Shown here: positions 16,839-25,460 of the stretch, one piece after another | How the letters are laid out: every line of letters begins with the position of its first letter | How positions within the stretch are numbered: the stretch's first letter is position 1 | Assembly (NCBI RefSeq): GCF_025770735.1 | Contig: NZ_JAODPB010000001.1 | Coordinates: forward strand, 682,001-746,000 | Length of the DNA: 64,000 bases | Direction: 5' to 3' | DNA from: Shouchella tritolerans | GTDB taxonomy: Bacteria > Bacillota > Bacilli > Bacillales > Bacillaceae_D | Program-made: the position numbers and the translations under genes | Notes under the pieces: model-generated | What the model saw: only the letters and a program-made list of their open reading frames with translations | Database searches by the model: none | What the model was told of the DNA's origin: nothing

Positions 16839-19277
16839 ATGAAGTATAAAAAATGGATTGAACAAATGACGTTAGAAGAAAAGGCTTCTTTAATGTCAGG
16901 GAAAGATTTTTGGCAAACGCAGAATATTGAACGCCTGGGAGTAAACAGCATTTTCCTTGCAGATGGTCCCCACGGAATTAGAAGGCAAGCAGTCGCGGCA
17001 GATAAATTAGGGTTAAATGAAGGCATGCCGGCCACTTGTTACCCTACGGCGGCAACGGTGGCGAATAGTTGGAATGCTGAATTAGGCGAGAAAGTTGGCG
17101 AATATCTCGGAGAAGAAGCATTGGCGCAAAGAGTGAATGTCTTGCTTGGCCCTGGCGTCAATATGAAAAGAAACCCGTTATGCGGCCGTAACTTTGAATA
17201 CTTTAGCGAAGATCCTTATCTTGCTGGTAAGATGGCAGCCGGTTACATTAGGGGCATCCAATCACACGGAATCTCAGCATGCGTGAAACATTTTGCTGCG
17301 AACAACCAGGAAGAAAAACGGATGACCATCGACACGATTGTTGATGAAAGAACGTTAAGAGAACTCTATTTGACTGCGTTTGAGATTTGTGTAGAAGAAG
17401 GAAAGACCAAATCGATTATGTCTTCCTATAATAAATTAAACGGAACCTATACAAATGAGCATATGCATCTCATGCAAAACATTTTACGGAATGAGTGGGG
17501 GTATACCGGCACTGTTATCACCGAGTGGGGCGGCAGCAATGATCGCATCCAAGGATTACTCGCCGGAAATGAATTGGAGATGCCGACAACTGCCGGAGAG
17601 ACGGACAAAGAAATTGTCGATGCGATCAAGTCGGGACAATTAAACGAGGAAGTTTTGGATGAAGCGGTTGATCGGCTACTAGATCTCATTTTTTCAACAG
17701 AGGCTGCTTTCCAAAAGCCAATTGGGCAATTTGATGTAGAGAAGCACCATCGCGTCTCGCAAAAAGTAGCAGAAGAATCAATTGTTTTATTAAAAAATGA
17801 CGAAAATATTCTTCCGTTAAAATTCGGCAAGAAGGTTGCGGTAGTGGGGGAATTTGCCCAAAACGCAAGGTACCAAGGAGCGGGATCGTCGATTGTCAAT
17901 CCAACCATCTTGGACCATACGATGGATTGCTTCGAGGAATCTGGCATCGTCAGTATCGGGTATGAACCTGGATTCGAACGATATGGGAAAAAGAATCAAC
18001 AAAAAATTGACCAAGCCTGTCAGTTAGCAAAGAAAGCAGATGTTGTTCTATTGTATATCGGCCTTGATGAAGCAACAGAAGCAGACGGCCTTGATCGAAA
18101 AAATATGAAAATACCGGATAATCAAATTGACTTATTAGAGGCATTGTATGAGGTGAATACCAACATCATTGCCATTATCTCTTGCGGTTCGGCGGTAGAA
18201 ATGCCTTGGATTGGTAAAGTCAAAGGCTTACTGCACGGTTATTTAGGAGGGCAAGCGGGAGCGAGAGCGATCTTGCGTGTGCTATCAGGAGATGTGAACC
18301 CTTCGGGGAAACTAGCGGAGAGCTACCCGTTGCGATACGAAGACACACCATCCTACAAGCATTTTCCTGGTAAAGAAGCAACGGTTGAATACCGAGAATC
18401 TTTGTATATTGGTTATCGTTATTATGACACCGCTGAAGTCGATGTATTGTTCCCTTTTGGTTTCGGATTAAGCTATACAAGCTTTGAATATGCTGATTTG
18501 AAAGTGGATCGAAAAGGGGTAACTTTTCAGTTAACGAATACAGGAGATCGAGCAGGCATGGAAGTGGCGCAACTATACGTTGGTTGCACGTCAGACAACA
18601 TTTTCCGGCCCAAAAAAGAATTAAAAGGCTTCAAGAAAGTGTTTATTAATGCAGGCGAGTCAAAAAAAGTACGAATCCCCTTTGACAATAAAACGTTCCG
18701 CTATTTCAATGTGAAGACAAACAAGTGGGAAATTGAAGAAGCATATTACACGATTATGATTGGCGCCTCTAGTGCGGATATTAGACTTCAACAACAATGG
18801 TTTGTCGAAGGGACGAATGCGCCCTTTCCTTATAAAAAGGAAAAACTGCCTAGCTACTATTCAGGAAAAGTAAATGATGTCAGCATCGAAGAATTTGAAC
18901 AACTTATCGGCCATAAAATCCCTGAGCCGACATGGGATCGTACTCAACCACTAGGATATAACGACACGATTGCTCAATGCCAATACGCAAAGGGCTGGTT
19001 CGGCAGAATCGCGTATTATTCCATCATTCAAACGCAACGCTTCTTACGAAAAATAGGAAAGCGCAGCACAGCAAACATCATGGACATGTCGATTTTAAAC
19101 TTGCCGTTCCGGGGGATTGCCCGAATGACTGGGGGCATAGTAAACATGCCGATGCTAGACGGCATTTTATTGATGGTAAACGGGCATTTCTTTAAAGGAT
19201 TTTGGCAAGTAACAAAGGAAAAAGCAAAACTAATAAAGGCAAAACGAAAATCCAAAGCAGACTTAATGAAAAATTAG
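16839..19277 (+). CDS. GH3 family protein with altered catalytic residues
   Basis: An 812-residue paralogue of the GH3 at 12301, alike along its whole length including the ~100-residue C-terminal extension. The barrel markers are intact (LADGPHGIR, GRNFEYFSEDPYLAGK, CVKHFAANNQEE). The nucleophile motif, however, reads VITEWGG, with Glu229 (codon GAG, 17523-17525) in place of the family Asp. The acid/base motif reads EADGLDR, with Asp416 (GAC, 18084-18086) in place of Glu. The paralogue has Asp and Glu at these sites. The gene is uninterrupted, so it may be an enzyme with changed geometry or a binding protein. No signal peptide. The ATG follows ACGAGGAA by a good distance. Confidence 0.9.
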   Translation: MKYKKWIEQMTLEEKASLMSGKDFWQTQNIERLGVNSIFLADGPHGIRRQAVAADKLGLNEGMPATCYPTAATVANSWNAELGEKVGEYLGEEALAQRVNVLLGPGVNMKRNPLCGRNFEYFSEDPYLAGKMAAGYIRGIQSHGISACVKHFAANNQEEKRMTIDTIVDERTLRELYLTAFEICVEEGKTKSIMSSYNKLNGTYTNEHMHLMQNILRNEWGYTGTVITEWGGSNDRIQGLLAGNELEMPTTAGETDKEIVDAIKSGQLNEEVLDEAVDRLLDLIFSTEAAFQKPIGQFDVEKHHRVSQKVAEESIVLLKNDENILPLKFGKKVAVVGEFAQNARYQGAGSSIVNPTILDHTMDCFEESGIVSIGYEPGFERYGKKNQQKIDQACQLAKKADVVLLYIGLDEATEADGLDRKNMKIPDNQIDLLEALYEVNTNIIAIISCGSAVEMPWIGKVKGLLHGYLGGQAGARAILRVLSGDVNPSGKLAESYPLRYEDTPSYKHFPGKEATVEYRESLYIGYRYYDTAEVDVLFPFGFGLSYTSFEYADLKVDRKGVTFQLTNTGDRAGMEVAQLYVGCTSDNIFRPKKELKGFKKVFINAGESKKVRIPFDNKTFRYFNVKTNKWEIEEAYYTIMIGASSADIRLQQQWFVEGTNAPFPYKKEKLPSYYSGKVNDVSIEEFEQLIGHKIPEPTWDRTQPLGYNDTIAQCQYAKGWFGRIAYYSIIQTQRFLRKIGKRSTANIMDMSILNLPFRGIARMTGGIVNMPMLDGILLMVNGHFFKGFWQVTKEKAKLIKAKRKSKADLMKN

Positions 19278-19542
19278 CCAGTTTGTTTTGGTGTTCTTGC
19301 CGATCGTTCGGTGCGAACCCTAAGCGAATAGAGAGTTCGCACCAATATAATATTGAAAAAACGGCTCAATATTGGATGGAAGGGAAAACCGACATTCGTT
19401 GCTTTTTGGATGTTACTTTCCATAAAATAGGGCTATCGTACTCTTTGTGGGTGCGTGTGCAGTCATTGACTTATTCGAACGACTTCTCGCTTCGAACTCT
19501 TTATCGCTAAGACCAGACTAAAATCAATACCCTCTAATACAG

Positions 19543-19587
19543 CAGCCAGAAACCCTTGTTTTACAGCGTTTTTGGCTGTTTTTTTAT
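19543..19587 (+). terminator. Terminator upstream of the TrmB gene
   Basis: CAGCCAGAAA and TTTTTGGCTG arms around a 16-base loop, followed by a run of Ts. It lies 265 bases after the third GH3 stop. I see no gene in 19278-19540. Confidence 0.7.
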
Positions 19588-19604
19588 TTGTTTTGTTGAG
19601 CTGC

Positions 19605-19654
19605 TTGACAAGGTATGCCTTTGTTTTGTAAAGTAGTTATCACACTAACTACTT
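19605..19654 (+). promoter_or_regulatory. Promoter and TrmB operator
   Basis: TTGACA (19605-19610) and TAAAGT (19629-19634) are spaced as a sigma-A promoter. A perfect 9-bp inverted repeat AAGTAGTTA-N6-TAACTACTT (19631-19654) overlaps the -10 and the start of the transcript, just before the TrmB ribosome site. This is where an autorepressor would bind. Confidence 0.75.
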
Positions 19655-19665
19655 AGAGGTGCGAT

Positions 19666-20475
19666 ATGGAAGAGGCAGTCATTCAGGAGCTGCAAAAGCA
19701 CGGCTTTTCCAAATATGAGTCAAAAGCGTATATCGGTTTATTAAAGGCGCCGGCGATTACAGGTTATGAACTAAGCAAGCGCTCAGGCGTGCCTCGGTCA
19801 ATGATTTATGAAGTGCTTGGTAAATTGTTGGATAAAGGGGCTGTGCATACCGTTCCCGCTGATCCAATTGTATATAAGCCAGTGGACCCGCGGCAGCTAT
19901 TGACGAAAATAAGGGAAGATCTTGATGCTTCTTTAACCTCATTAGAGGATTCGTTGACGACTTTAGAAAGCGACCAAAAAATTGATGTGGTGACAAGGAT
20001 TGTCCAGTATGAACATATCATTAGCGAGATGCGTTCCATGATTCGGGCAGCGAAGAAAGAGTTATGGTTATCAATTTGGTCGCCGACAGTGGCAAGCATT
20101 GAGGACATGTTAAAGGAAAAAGAAACGGACATTCCGATTTTTACTGTATTGTTTGGCGATGAAAGCAAGTCATTTGGGCATACGTACCACCATAACTATA
20201 TGGCGCCTAACATTGTCAGTGAACGAATGGGTGGTTATTTGACCATTGTCATTCGTGATGAAGAAGAAGCGTTGATTGCAAAATTTAGCGATAAGGGTTC
20301 AGAATGGGCTGTTAAATCAATGGATCCTGCTTTAGTGCTCATTGCTACAGAATATATTCGCCATGACATTATGGTCGAAGAAGTGACCAACGCATTTGGA
20401 CCAGAGAAGCTCGATGCTTTATGGAGAAAACGTGAAGATTTAATTCACGTCATGACAGGAAAAAGCAGCTTGTGA
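19666..20475 (+). CDS. TrmB family transcriptional regulator
   Basis: A 269-residue protein. The N-terminal winged helix (FSKYESKAYIGLLKAPAITG, then YELSKRSGVPRSMIYEVL) is characteristic of TrmB. It is followed by a helical linker and a C-terminal domain with VVTRIVQYEHIISEMRSMI and AAKKELWLSIW, resembling the PLD-like TrmB effector domain. Archaeal and bacterial members answer to sugars or other small molecules. Its own promoter carries a 9-bp inverted repeat, and a near copy precedes the following exporter gene, so this protein probably controls both. The start ATG follows AGAGGTG. Ligand unknown. Confidence 0.88.
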   Translation: MEEAVIQELQKHGFSKYESKAYIGLLKAPAITGYELSKRSGVPRSMIYEVLGKLLDKGAVHTVPADPIVYKPVDPRQLLTKIREDLDASLTSLEDSLTTLESDQKIDVVTRIVQYEHIISEMRSMIRAAKKELWLSIWSPTVASIEDMLKEKETDIPIFTVLFGDESKSFGHTYHHNYMAPNIVSERMGGYLTIVIRDEEEALIAKFSDKGSEWAVKSMDPALVLIATEYIRHDIMVEEVTNAFGPEKLDALWRKREDLIHVMTGKSSL

Positions 20476-20520
20476 TAAGCGTGATGCTCAAAGCAAGCTG
20501 TTTATTTTCGAGGGATTTTT

Positions 20521-20542
20521 AGTAGTTAGTAGTATAACTTCT
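20521..20542 (+). promoter_or_regulatory. Second copy of the TrmB operator, before the DMT exporter gene
   Basis: AGTAGTTA-N6-TAACTTCT has the same half-sites, with one mismatch, and the same six-base spacing as the operator at 19631-19654. It ends 12 bases before the exporter ATG. Confidence 0.65.
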
Positions 20543-20554
20543 AGGGGATGTACA

Positions 20555-21421
20555 ATGAATGCATATGTGAAATTTAGTTTGGCTATGGCAATTTTCGGTT
20601 CAATTGGGCTGTTTTCTGTGAAGGCCGGTTTACCGGCGATAGAGCTTGTTTTTGTTCGCTGTTTGTGTGCGAGTTTGATGCTAGGCGCAGTAATATTGTT
20701 AACGAATAGGAAAGGAAGAAAGGAGCGGCCGCCGAGAAGCGAGTACGGAAAGGTTTTATTATGTGGCTTGTTTCTTGTACTCAATTGGCTTTTCTTTTTC
20801 CGGTCGTTTGAAGTCATGCCGATTACGGTAGCAGTGTCGATCTACCATTTAGCGCCACTGCTTATCTTACTTTTAGGTTCATTGTGGTTTAAAGAAAAGC
20901 TGACTTGGGCAGGCATCGCCTCGATTGTGATTTGTTTTGCCGGTGCATTGCTCGTCGGCAAAGCGTATAGCCACGGCCATGTTTCTGACTTTTTGCAGAC
21001 AGGTATTGGCTGGGCTTTTGCTGCTGCGTTCTTCTATGCATTAACGTCTCTTGCAGGAAAAAGCATCACTGTTTTATCGCCAACTAAAACAACACTCATA
21101 CAAACAATGCTTGGTGTTCTATTATTGGCGCCATTAGTCGATTGGCCCTTATTTTCGGGACTTTCAGCCGAGAACTGGCTGTTTATTCTTATAACAGGAT
21201 TTATCCATACAGGTGTTGTCTTTTATTTTTTCTTTTCAAGTTTAAGAGAATTGCCTGCTTCTACAATTGCCATATTGGTTTTCATCGACCCGATCGTTGC
21301 AATTTTGCTAGATGTGGCGATCCTTCACTATCACCCCGATATCCCCCAACTTGTAGGGATATTGCTAATTTTTTTAGCTATGGGGTACCGCCCGAAAAAA
21401 TACGAACAGAAAAAGGCATGA
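20555..21421 (+). CDS. EamA/DMT family transporter
   Basis: A 288-residue protein with about ten membrane helices built from two EamA repeats. Typical stretches are FGSIGLFSVKAGLPAIELVFVR, divided here as FGSIGLFSVKAG and LPAIELVFVRC, then HLAPLLILLLGSLWFKEK at the end of repeat one, and IDPIVAILLDVAI near the end of repeat two. Members export amino acids, metabolites or sugar derivatives. The gene follows the TrmB gene by 79 bases and carries a copy of the TrmB operator, so its expression is probably tied to a TrmB ligand. The ATG follows TAGGGGATG. Substrate not predictable. Confidence 0.85.
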   Translation: MNAYVKFSLAMAIFGSIGLFSVKAGLPAIELVFVRCLCASLMLGAVILLTNRKGRKERPPRSEYGKVLLCGLFLVLNWLFFFRSFEVMPITVAVSIYHLAPLLILLLGSLWFKEKLTWAGIASIVICFAGALLVGKAYSHGHVSDFLQTGIGWAFAAAFFYALTSLAGKSITVLSPTKTTLIQTMLGVLLLAPLVDWPLFSGLSAENWLFILITGFIHTGVVFYFFFSSLRELPASTIAILVFIDPIVAILLDVAILHYHPDIPQLVGILLIFLAMGYRPKKYEQKKA

Positions 21422-21604
21422 GCGTAGATGTTATGCTGTGAATTTTTATGTTAGTAACTTAGATTTTTGAGGTAATTGTATTAAATCCTAAGTACGTAAC
21501 CAGATGATGAGAGCAAATCCATATACATTCGTATTTGTTGCGCATGATGGATATGTGTAAAGGGGCATACTCCATCCAAGCAGAAATTGCTTCTCCATGA
21601 TAGA

Positions 21605-21648
21605 CTCTCTATACTAGACGGTAGAAATCGATGAATAGAGAGAGGGAA
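21605..21648 (+). promoter_or_regulatory. Hairpin able to mask the ganR ribosome site
   Basis: CTCTCTAT (21605-21612) can pair with ATAGAGAG (21635-21642), which overlaps the start of the AGAGAGGGAAG ribosome site of the TTG-initiated regulator gene. If formed, it would lower translation of ganR. Confidence 0.35.
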
Positions 21649-21653
21649 GCCCA

Positions 21654-22646
21654 TTGGCTACGATAAAGGAGATTGCTGAAAAAGCAGGTGTCTCTATTAC
21701 GACAGTTTCGCGAGTGCTCAAGCAAGACCCCACTTTATCTGTGACGCAAGAGACAAGGGAAAAGGTGTATGAAACCGCGCAACGGTTAGGCTATACAAAG
21801 AAACGATTTAAACATTCATTAAAAAAAATTGCCTTCTTGTATTGGATTACGGAAAAAGAAGATTTGCAGGACGTTTATTTTCAAACAGTAAAGAAAGGCG
21901 TTGAGGAGGAGGCAAACGAACGGCAGCTTAACTTAACAACGTATTCGATCGGTGACGGAATTAAAGCAATTGACCCGCAAACAAAAGGCGTCATTTGCCT
22001 TGGGCGTTTTAGCAAGCGTGAACTAGACTACATTCGTACGTTAACAAATGACGTGGTGTTTATTGATACCTCGCCTGATGAAGATCATTTCGATTCTGTC
22101 CGGCCCCATCTCCGCAGAATGATTGAACGGATGATCGATTATTACATGGAAAATGGCCATACAGCAATTGGTTATATTGGCGGCAATGATTTTGACACCG
22201 ATTGTGGCGGTTATATTCCCGATCGCAGAGAGCGTGCCTTTAAAGAATATATGAGGCAAAAAGGACTTTTCGATGAACGGTTTTTGTTTGTTGGCGACCA
22301 ATATGCTGTAAATGAAGGCTATGCTTTGATGAAACGAGCGATCCACTCGCTTGGGGACCAGTTGCCGACAGCATTTTGTGTAGCAAGCGACTCCCTTGCT
22401 GTAGGTTGTTTGCAAGCATTAAACGAGGAACGAATTGCGTTGCCGGAGCGGGTAAATGTATTTAGTATTAATGACGCCAGCATCGCCCAATATGTTTCCC
22501 CGCCGTTGACAACCTTTCGGATTGATGTGAGGCTTTTGTGCCAAACGGCGATTGACTTGTTATTGGAACGGTTCGTCGATAAGAGAACTTCTCCAAAAAC
22601 AGTCCTTATGTCATGTCATCCAATCTTTCGAAAAAGTACGGGCTAG
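21654..22646 (+). CDS. ganR: LacI family regulator of the galactan operon
   Basis: A 330-residue repressor. The N-terminal LacI helix-turn-helix reads ATIKEIAEKAGVSITTVSRV with a hinge region at about residues 45-60, followed by a periplasmic-binding-like sugar-sensing core (GYIGG, AFCVASDSLAVGCLQAL). Translation starts at TTG, after GAGGGAAG. It stands directly before the six-gene galactan cluster, and a 20-bp perfect palindrome lies between it and ganS, as expected for a local GanR-type repressor relieved by galactooligosaccharides. A terminator separates it from ganS, so it is its own transcription unit. Confidence 0.85.
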   Translation: MATIKEIAEKAGVSITTVSRVLKQDPTLSVTQETREKVYETAQRLGYTKKRFKHSLKKIAFLYWITEKEDLQDVYFQTVKKGVEEEANERQLNLTTYSIGDGIKAIDPQTKGVICLGRFSKRELDYIRTLTNDVVFIDTSPDEDHFDSVRPHLRRMIERMIDYYMENGHTAIGYIGGNDFDTDCGGYIPDRRERAFKEYMRQKGLFDERFLFVGDQYAVNEGYALMKRAIHSLGDQLPTAFCVASDSLAVGCLQALNEERIALPERVNVFSINDASIAQYVSPPLTTFRIDVRLLCQTAIDLLLERFVDKRTSPKTVLMSCHPIFRKSTG

Positions 22647-22728
22647 AGTCCTAAAGGGCTATTAGACTGTAGATAAACAAGCGTTTCTCTATCAGCCTGA
22701 GTGCGGTAATCGACTTTGGACAACCTCT

Positions 22729-22752
22729 AGAGCCCTTAAGGGCTCTTTTTTT
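22729..22752 (+). terminator. Terminator after ganR
   Basis: The 18-bp palindrome AGAGCCCTTAAGGGCTCT is followed by a run of Ts, forming a 7-bp stem with a TTAA loop. Confidence 0.9.
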
Positions 22753-22757
22753 GTTAC

Positions 22758-22777
22758 TTAGTAAAATATTTTACTAA
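22758..22777. promoter_or_regulatory. Operator palindrome of the gan operon
   Basis: TTAGTAAAATATTTTACTAA is a perfect 20-bp palindrome directly after the ganR terminator and 88 bases upstream of ganS. It is the best candidate for the GanR binding site. Confidence 0.7.
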
Positions 22778-22828
22778 ATATAGATATATAAATAAGTTTA
22801 CTTTTTTCGTGAATGTTGTTATTTTATA

Positions 22829-22842
22829 AGAAAGCGGTTACT
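22829..22842 (+). promoter_or_regulatory. cre-like site for CcpA before ganS
   Basis: AGAAAGCGGTTACT fits the cre consensus TGWNANCGNTNWCA except at the first and last bases. It lies 22 bases before ganS, a position suited to catabolite repression of the operon. Confidence 0.5.
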
Positions 22843-22864
22843 TTTTTGATTGAGGGGATGACAA

Positions 22865-24124
22865 ATGAAAAAGAAATGGCGAATGGTGTTGCTTAGTGGA
22901 GCAGTTCTGACCGTTGCAGCTTGCGGACCACAAGAGGATGGCGATGTTGGGGAAAGCGCTAGTGGGACATCTGCTGATAAATTAGTGATCTGGGAAGACG
23001 CTGAAAAAGCAATTGGCATTGAAAAGGCTGTCGCTGCTTTTGAAGACATGCATGGAATTGAGATTGAAGTGATTGAAAAAGAGTATGGCGGGCAGTTAGA
23101 AGATTTGCGTTTAGATGGTCCTGCTGGTTCTGGGCCGGATGTATTGACGATTCCCCATGACCAAATTGGCACTGCCGTTGTTGAAGGGCTACTCGCTCCC
23201 TTAGAGGTCGATGATGAAGTGACAGGCCGTTTTACGGAAGAGTCGCTGCTTTCGCAAATGGTTGACGGAGAAGTATACGGGTTGCCAAAAGCAGTTGAGA
23301 CAACAATCCTTTTCTATAACAAAGAACTGGTAGATGAGCCGCCGCAGACGCTTGATGAATGGTATGAGCTATCGAAAGAGAGAGTCGCTGAAGGCGAATA
23401 TGGATTTGTGGCAAAGTGGGATGAAATTTATTATGCCATGAGCGTAATCGGCGGAGGTGGCGGCTATATTTTTCCACAAAATGAAGATGGGCAGTATGAT
23501 GTGAACGATATCGGGCTGGCCAATGAAGGGGCGATTGAAGGCGGCACGTACATTCAAACCTTTTTTGAAGAAGGGCTGTTTCCTGCTGGCATTGTTGGTG
23601 AGCAAGGGACTAACGTGCTTGATTCCTTATTCACTGAAGGAAAGGCGGTTGCGGTCATATCTGGACCTTGGTCGTTTGAGCCGTATGCGCGAGCTGGCAT
23701 CGATTACGGTGTATTGCCGTTGCCTGCTTTGGCGGAAGGCGAGCCGATGAGTTCCTTTTTAGGAGTAAAGAGCTATAATGTCTCTTCCTATTCCCAAAAT
23801 GCAGAACTAGCCCAAGAGTTTGTTGAATTTTTGACAAATGAAGAGAATTCACTGGACCGTTTTGAACAAACGAGGGAAATACCGCCTCTAACATCGCTAA
23901 CGGATCACCCAGCCATTGCCGAAGACGAGGATGCCGCTGCTGTTTCAGAACAAAGCCTTTATGCGACCATGACACCGAACAATCCAGAAATGGCCGAAGT
24001 GTGGACGCCAATTGACAATGCGCTAGGATTGATTGCGACAGGACGGACAGACGTACGGGAAGCATTAAAAGAAGCAGTTCAAACAATCGAGTCGCAAATC
24101 GAAGCGAACCATAGCCAAAACTAA
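22865..24124 (+). CDS. ganS: Galactooligosaccharide-binding lipoprotein of an ABC importer
   Basis: A 419-residue extracellular solute-binding protein of the maltose/cyclodextrin-binding class. A short signal sequence ends in the lipobox VAAC, with lipidated Cys20 expected. The mature protein shows LVIWEDAEKAIGIEKAVAAF near the start and GLPKAVETTILFYNKELV, typical of family 1 sugar-binding proteins. It is the first gene of the gan operon, with TGAGGGGATG before its ATG. Its partners are the two permeases directly downstream. No ATPase is encoded, so a shared MsmX-like ATPase elsewhere in the genome must drive import. The ligand is inferred from the galactanase and galactosidase in the operon. 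Confidence 0.9.
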   Translation: MKKKWRMVLLSGAVLTVAACGPQEDGDVGESASGTSADKLVIWEDAEKAIGIEKAVAAFEDMHGIEIEVIEKEYGGQLEDLRLDGPAGSGPDVLTIPHDQIGTAVVEGLLAPLEVDDEVTGRFTEESLLSQMVDGEVYGLPKAVETTILFYNKELVDEPPQTLDEWYELSKERVAEGEYGFVAKWDEIYYAMSVIGGGGGYIFPQNEDGQYDVNDIGLANEGAIEGGTYIQTFFEEGLFPAGIVGEQGTNVLDSLFTEGKAVAVISGPWSFEPYARAGIDYGVLPLPALAEGEPMSSFLGVKSYNVSSYSQNAELAQEFVEFLTNEENSLDRFEQTREIPPLTSLTDHPAIAEDEDAAAVSEQSLYATMTPNNPEMAEVWTPIDNALGLIATGRTDVREALKEAVQTIESQIEANHSQN

Positions 24125-24161
24125 GGAGCGAACGCCTCTATTAAAAGAGAAGGTGAAGCAC

Positions 24162-25460
24162 GTGAAACTTGACGAGCAACCAAACATCAAACCTGCCACG
24201 AACCATGCACTCGTGGCGGGGATGCTCGCCATTATTCCCGGAATGGGGCAAATGTACAATAAGCAATTTGCAAAAGGAACGGTTTTTTTCCTTTTTGGCG
24301 CAGCTTTTCTGTTTGTATTTAAAGACATATTCAATATGGGGTTTTGGGGATTAGCAACGCTAGGCGTGCAAACGCCAAGAGATAACTCCGTCTTTTTGTT
24401 GGCAGAAGGAATTATTGCGGTCATTGTGGCAGCGTTTGGGCTTGCATTTTACTATTTCATGATAAAAGATGCGGTGAAGAACGGAAAACGTCGCGACGTA
24501 GGGCTTGAGCTTCATTCGATCCGCCGCCAGTACCATCATCTGCTCGATGCGAGCTTTCCATATTTGATGAGTTCACCTGCCTTTTTTCTGCTTATCTTTA
24601 CAGTTATTTTTCCGATTTTGTTCAGTTTGGCGATTGCCTTTACCAATTATGATTTATACCATTCTCCACCCGCCAACTTGTTCGATTGGGTGGGGTTGAA
24701 AAATTTTCGTGATATCTTTTCTGTCCCGATTTGGCGTTCGACTTTTTTTGACGTGCTTGGCTGGACGATTGTATGGACGCTTGTTGCGACAACGCTCCAA
24801 TGCGCGTTGGGCATTTTTTTGGCGATTTTATTAAATCAACGCGATGTACTGGGGAAAGCGTTTTTCCGAACGTTTTTTATTCTTCCTTGGGCGGTGCCAG
24901 GGTTTGTAACGATTCTTGTGTTTGCTGGCTTGTTTAATGATTCGTTTGGCGCGATTAACAACCATATTCTCGCGTTTTTTGGCATTGATGGCCTGCCTTG
25001 GCTAAATGACCCGTTTTGGAGTCGTGTGGCGTTAATCGTTATGCAAATGTGGCTAGGGTTTCCGTTTGTGTTCATTATGACGACAGGCGTCTTGCAAGCG
25101 ATTCCTAGTGATCTCTATGAAGCAGCGACGATTGATGGAGCCGGCTTTATGCAGAAATTCCGCTTGATTACATTGCCGCTTGTGCTCTATTCGATTGCAC
25201 CAATTTTGATTACACAGTACACGTTTAATTTCAACAATTTCAACATCATTTATTTGTTTAATGGCGGAGGCCCACCAATGCCAGGCTCAACGGCAGGGGG
25301 AACCGACATTCTCGTGTCGTGGATATATAAGCTAACGATGCATTCATCCCAATATGCATTGGCCGCGGCAATCACGATGTTGCTGTCGATTTTCGTTATT
25401 GCTATTGCCCTTTGGCAATTTAAGCGTACAAACTCCTTTAAAGAGGAGGATATGATGTGA
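24162..25460 (+). CDS. ganP: Sugar ABC transporter permease (MalF-type)
   Basis: A 432-residue permease. It starts with an N-terminal extension carrying two or three helices (HALVAGMLAIIPGMGQMYN), then the MalF-like core with the cytoplasmic EAATIDGAGFMQKFRLITLP loop that contacts the ATPase. The GTG at 24162 is preferred because AGAAGGTGA lies just upstream; another in-frame GTG at 24153 falls inside that ribosome site. The stop overlaps the ganQ start by four bases. It forms the membrane channel with GanQ and receives substrate from GanS. Confidence 0.9.
   Translation: MKLDEQPNIKPATNHALVAGMLAIIPGMGQMYNKQFAKGTVFFLFGAAFLFVFKDIFNMGFWGLATLGVQTPRDNSVFLLAEGIIAVIVAAFGLAFYYFMIKDAVKNGKRRDVGLELHSIRRQYHHLLDASFPYLMSSPAFFLLIFTVIFPILFSLAIAFTNYDLYHSPPANLFDWVGLKNFRDIFSVPIWRSTFFDVLGWTIVWTLVATTLQCALGIFLAILLNQRDVLGKAFFRTFFILPWAVPGFVTILVFAGLFNDSFGAINNHILAFFGIDGLPWLNDPFWSRVALIVMQMWLGFPFVFIMTTGVLQAIPSDLYEAATIDGAGFMQKFRLITLPLVLYSIAPILITQYTFNFNNFNIIYLFNGGGPPMPGSTAGGTDILVSWIYKLTMHSSQYALAAAITMLLSIFVIAIALWQFKRTNSFKEEDMM

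Noticed and set aside
17447-17947. Long open frame of 166 codons on the minus strand inside the third GH3 gene
   Set aside because: It lies fully opposite a well-supported GH3 frame, has no ribosome site and its Ser/Pro-rich product resembles no protein family. It is a by-product of codon bias.
19202-19510. 102-codon frame overlapping the end of the third GH3 gene
   Set aside because: It starts inside the GH3 in another frame and has a Cys/Ser/Arg-rich product without homologous look or ribosome site.
23655-24086. 143-codon minus-strand frame opposite ganS
   Set aside because: Leu/Ser/Gln/Arg-rich shadow opposite a well-supported binding protein, no ribosome site.
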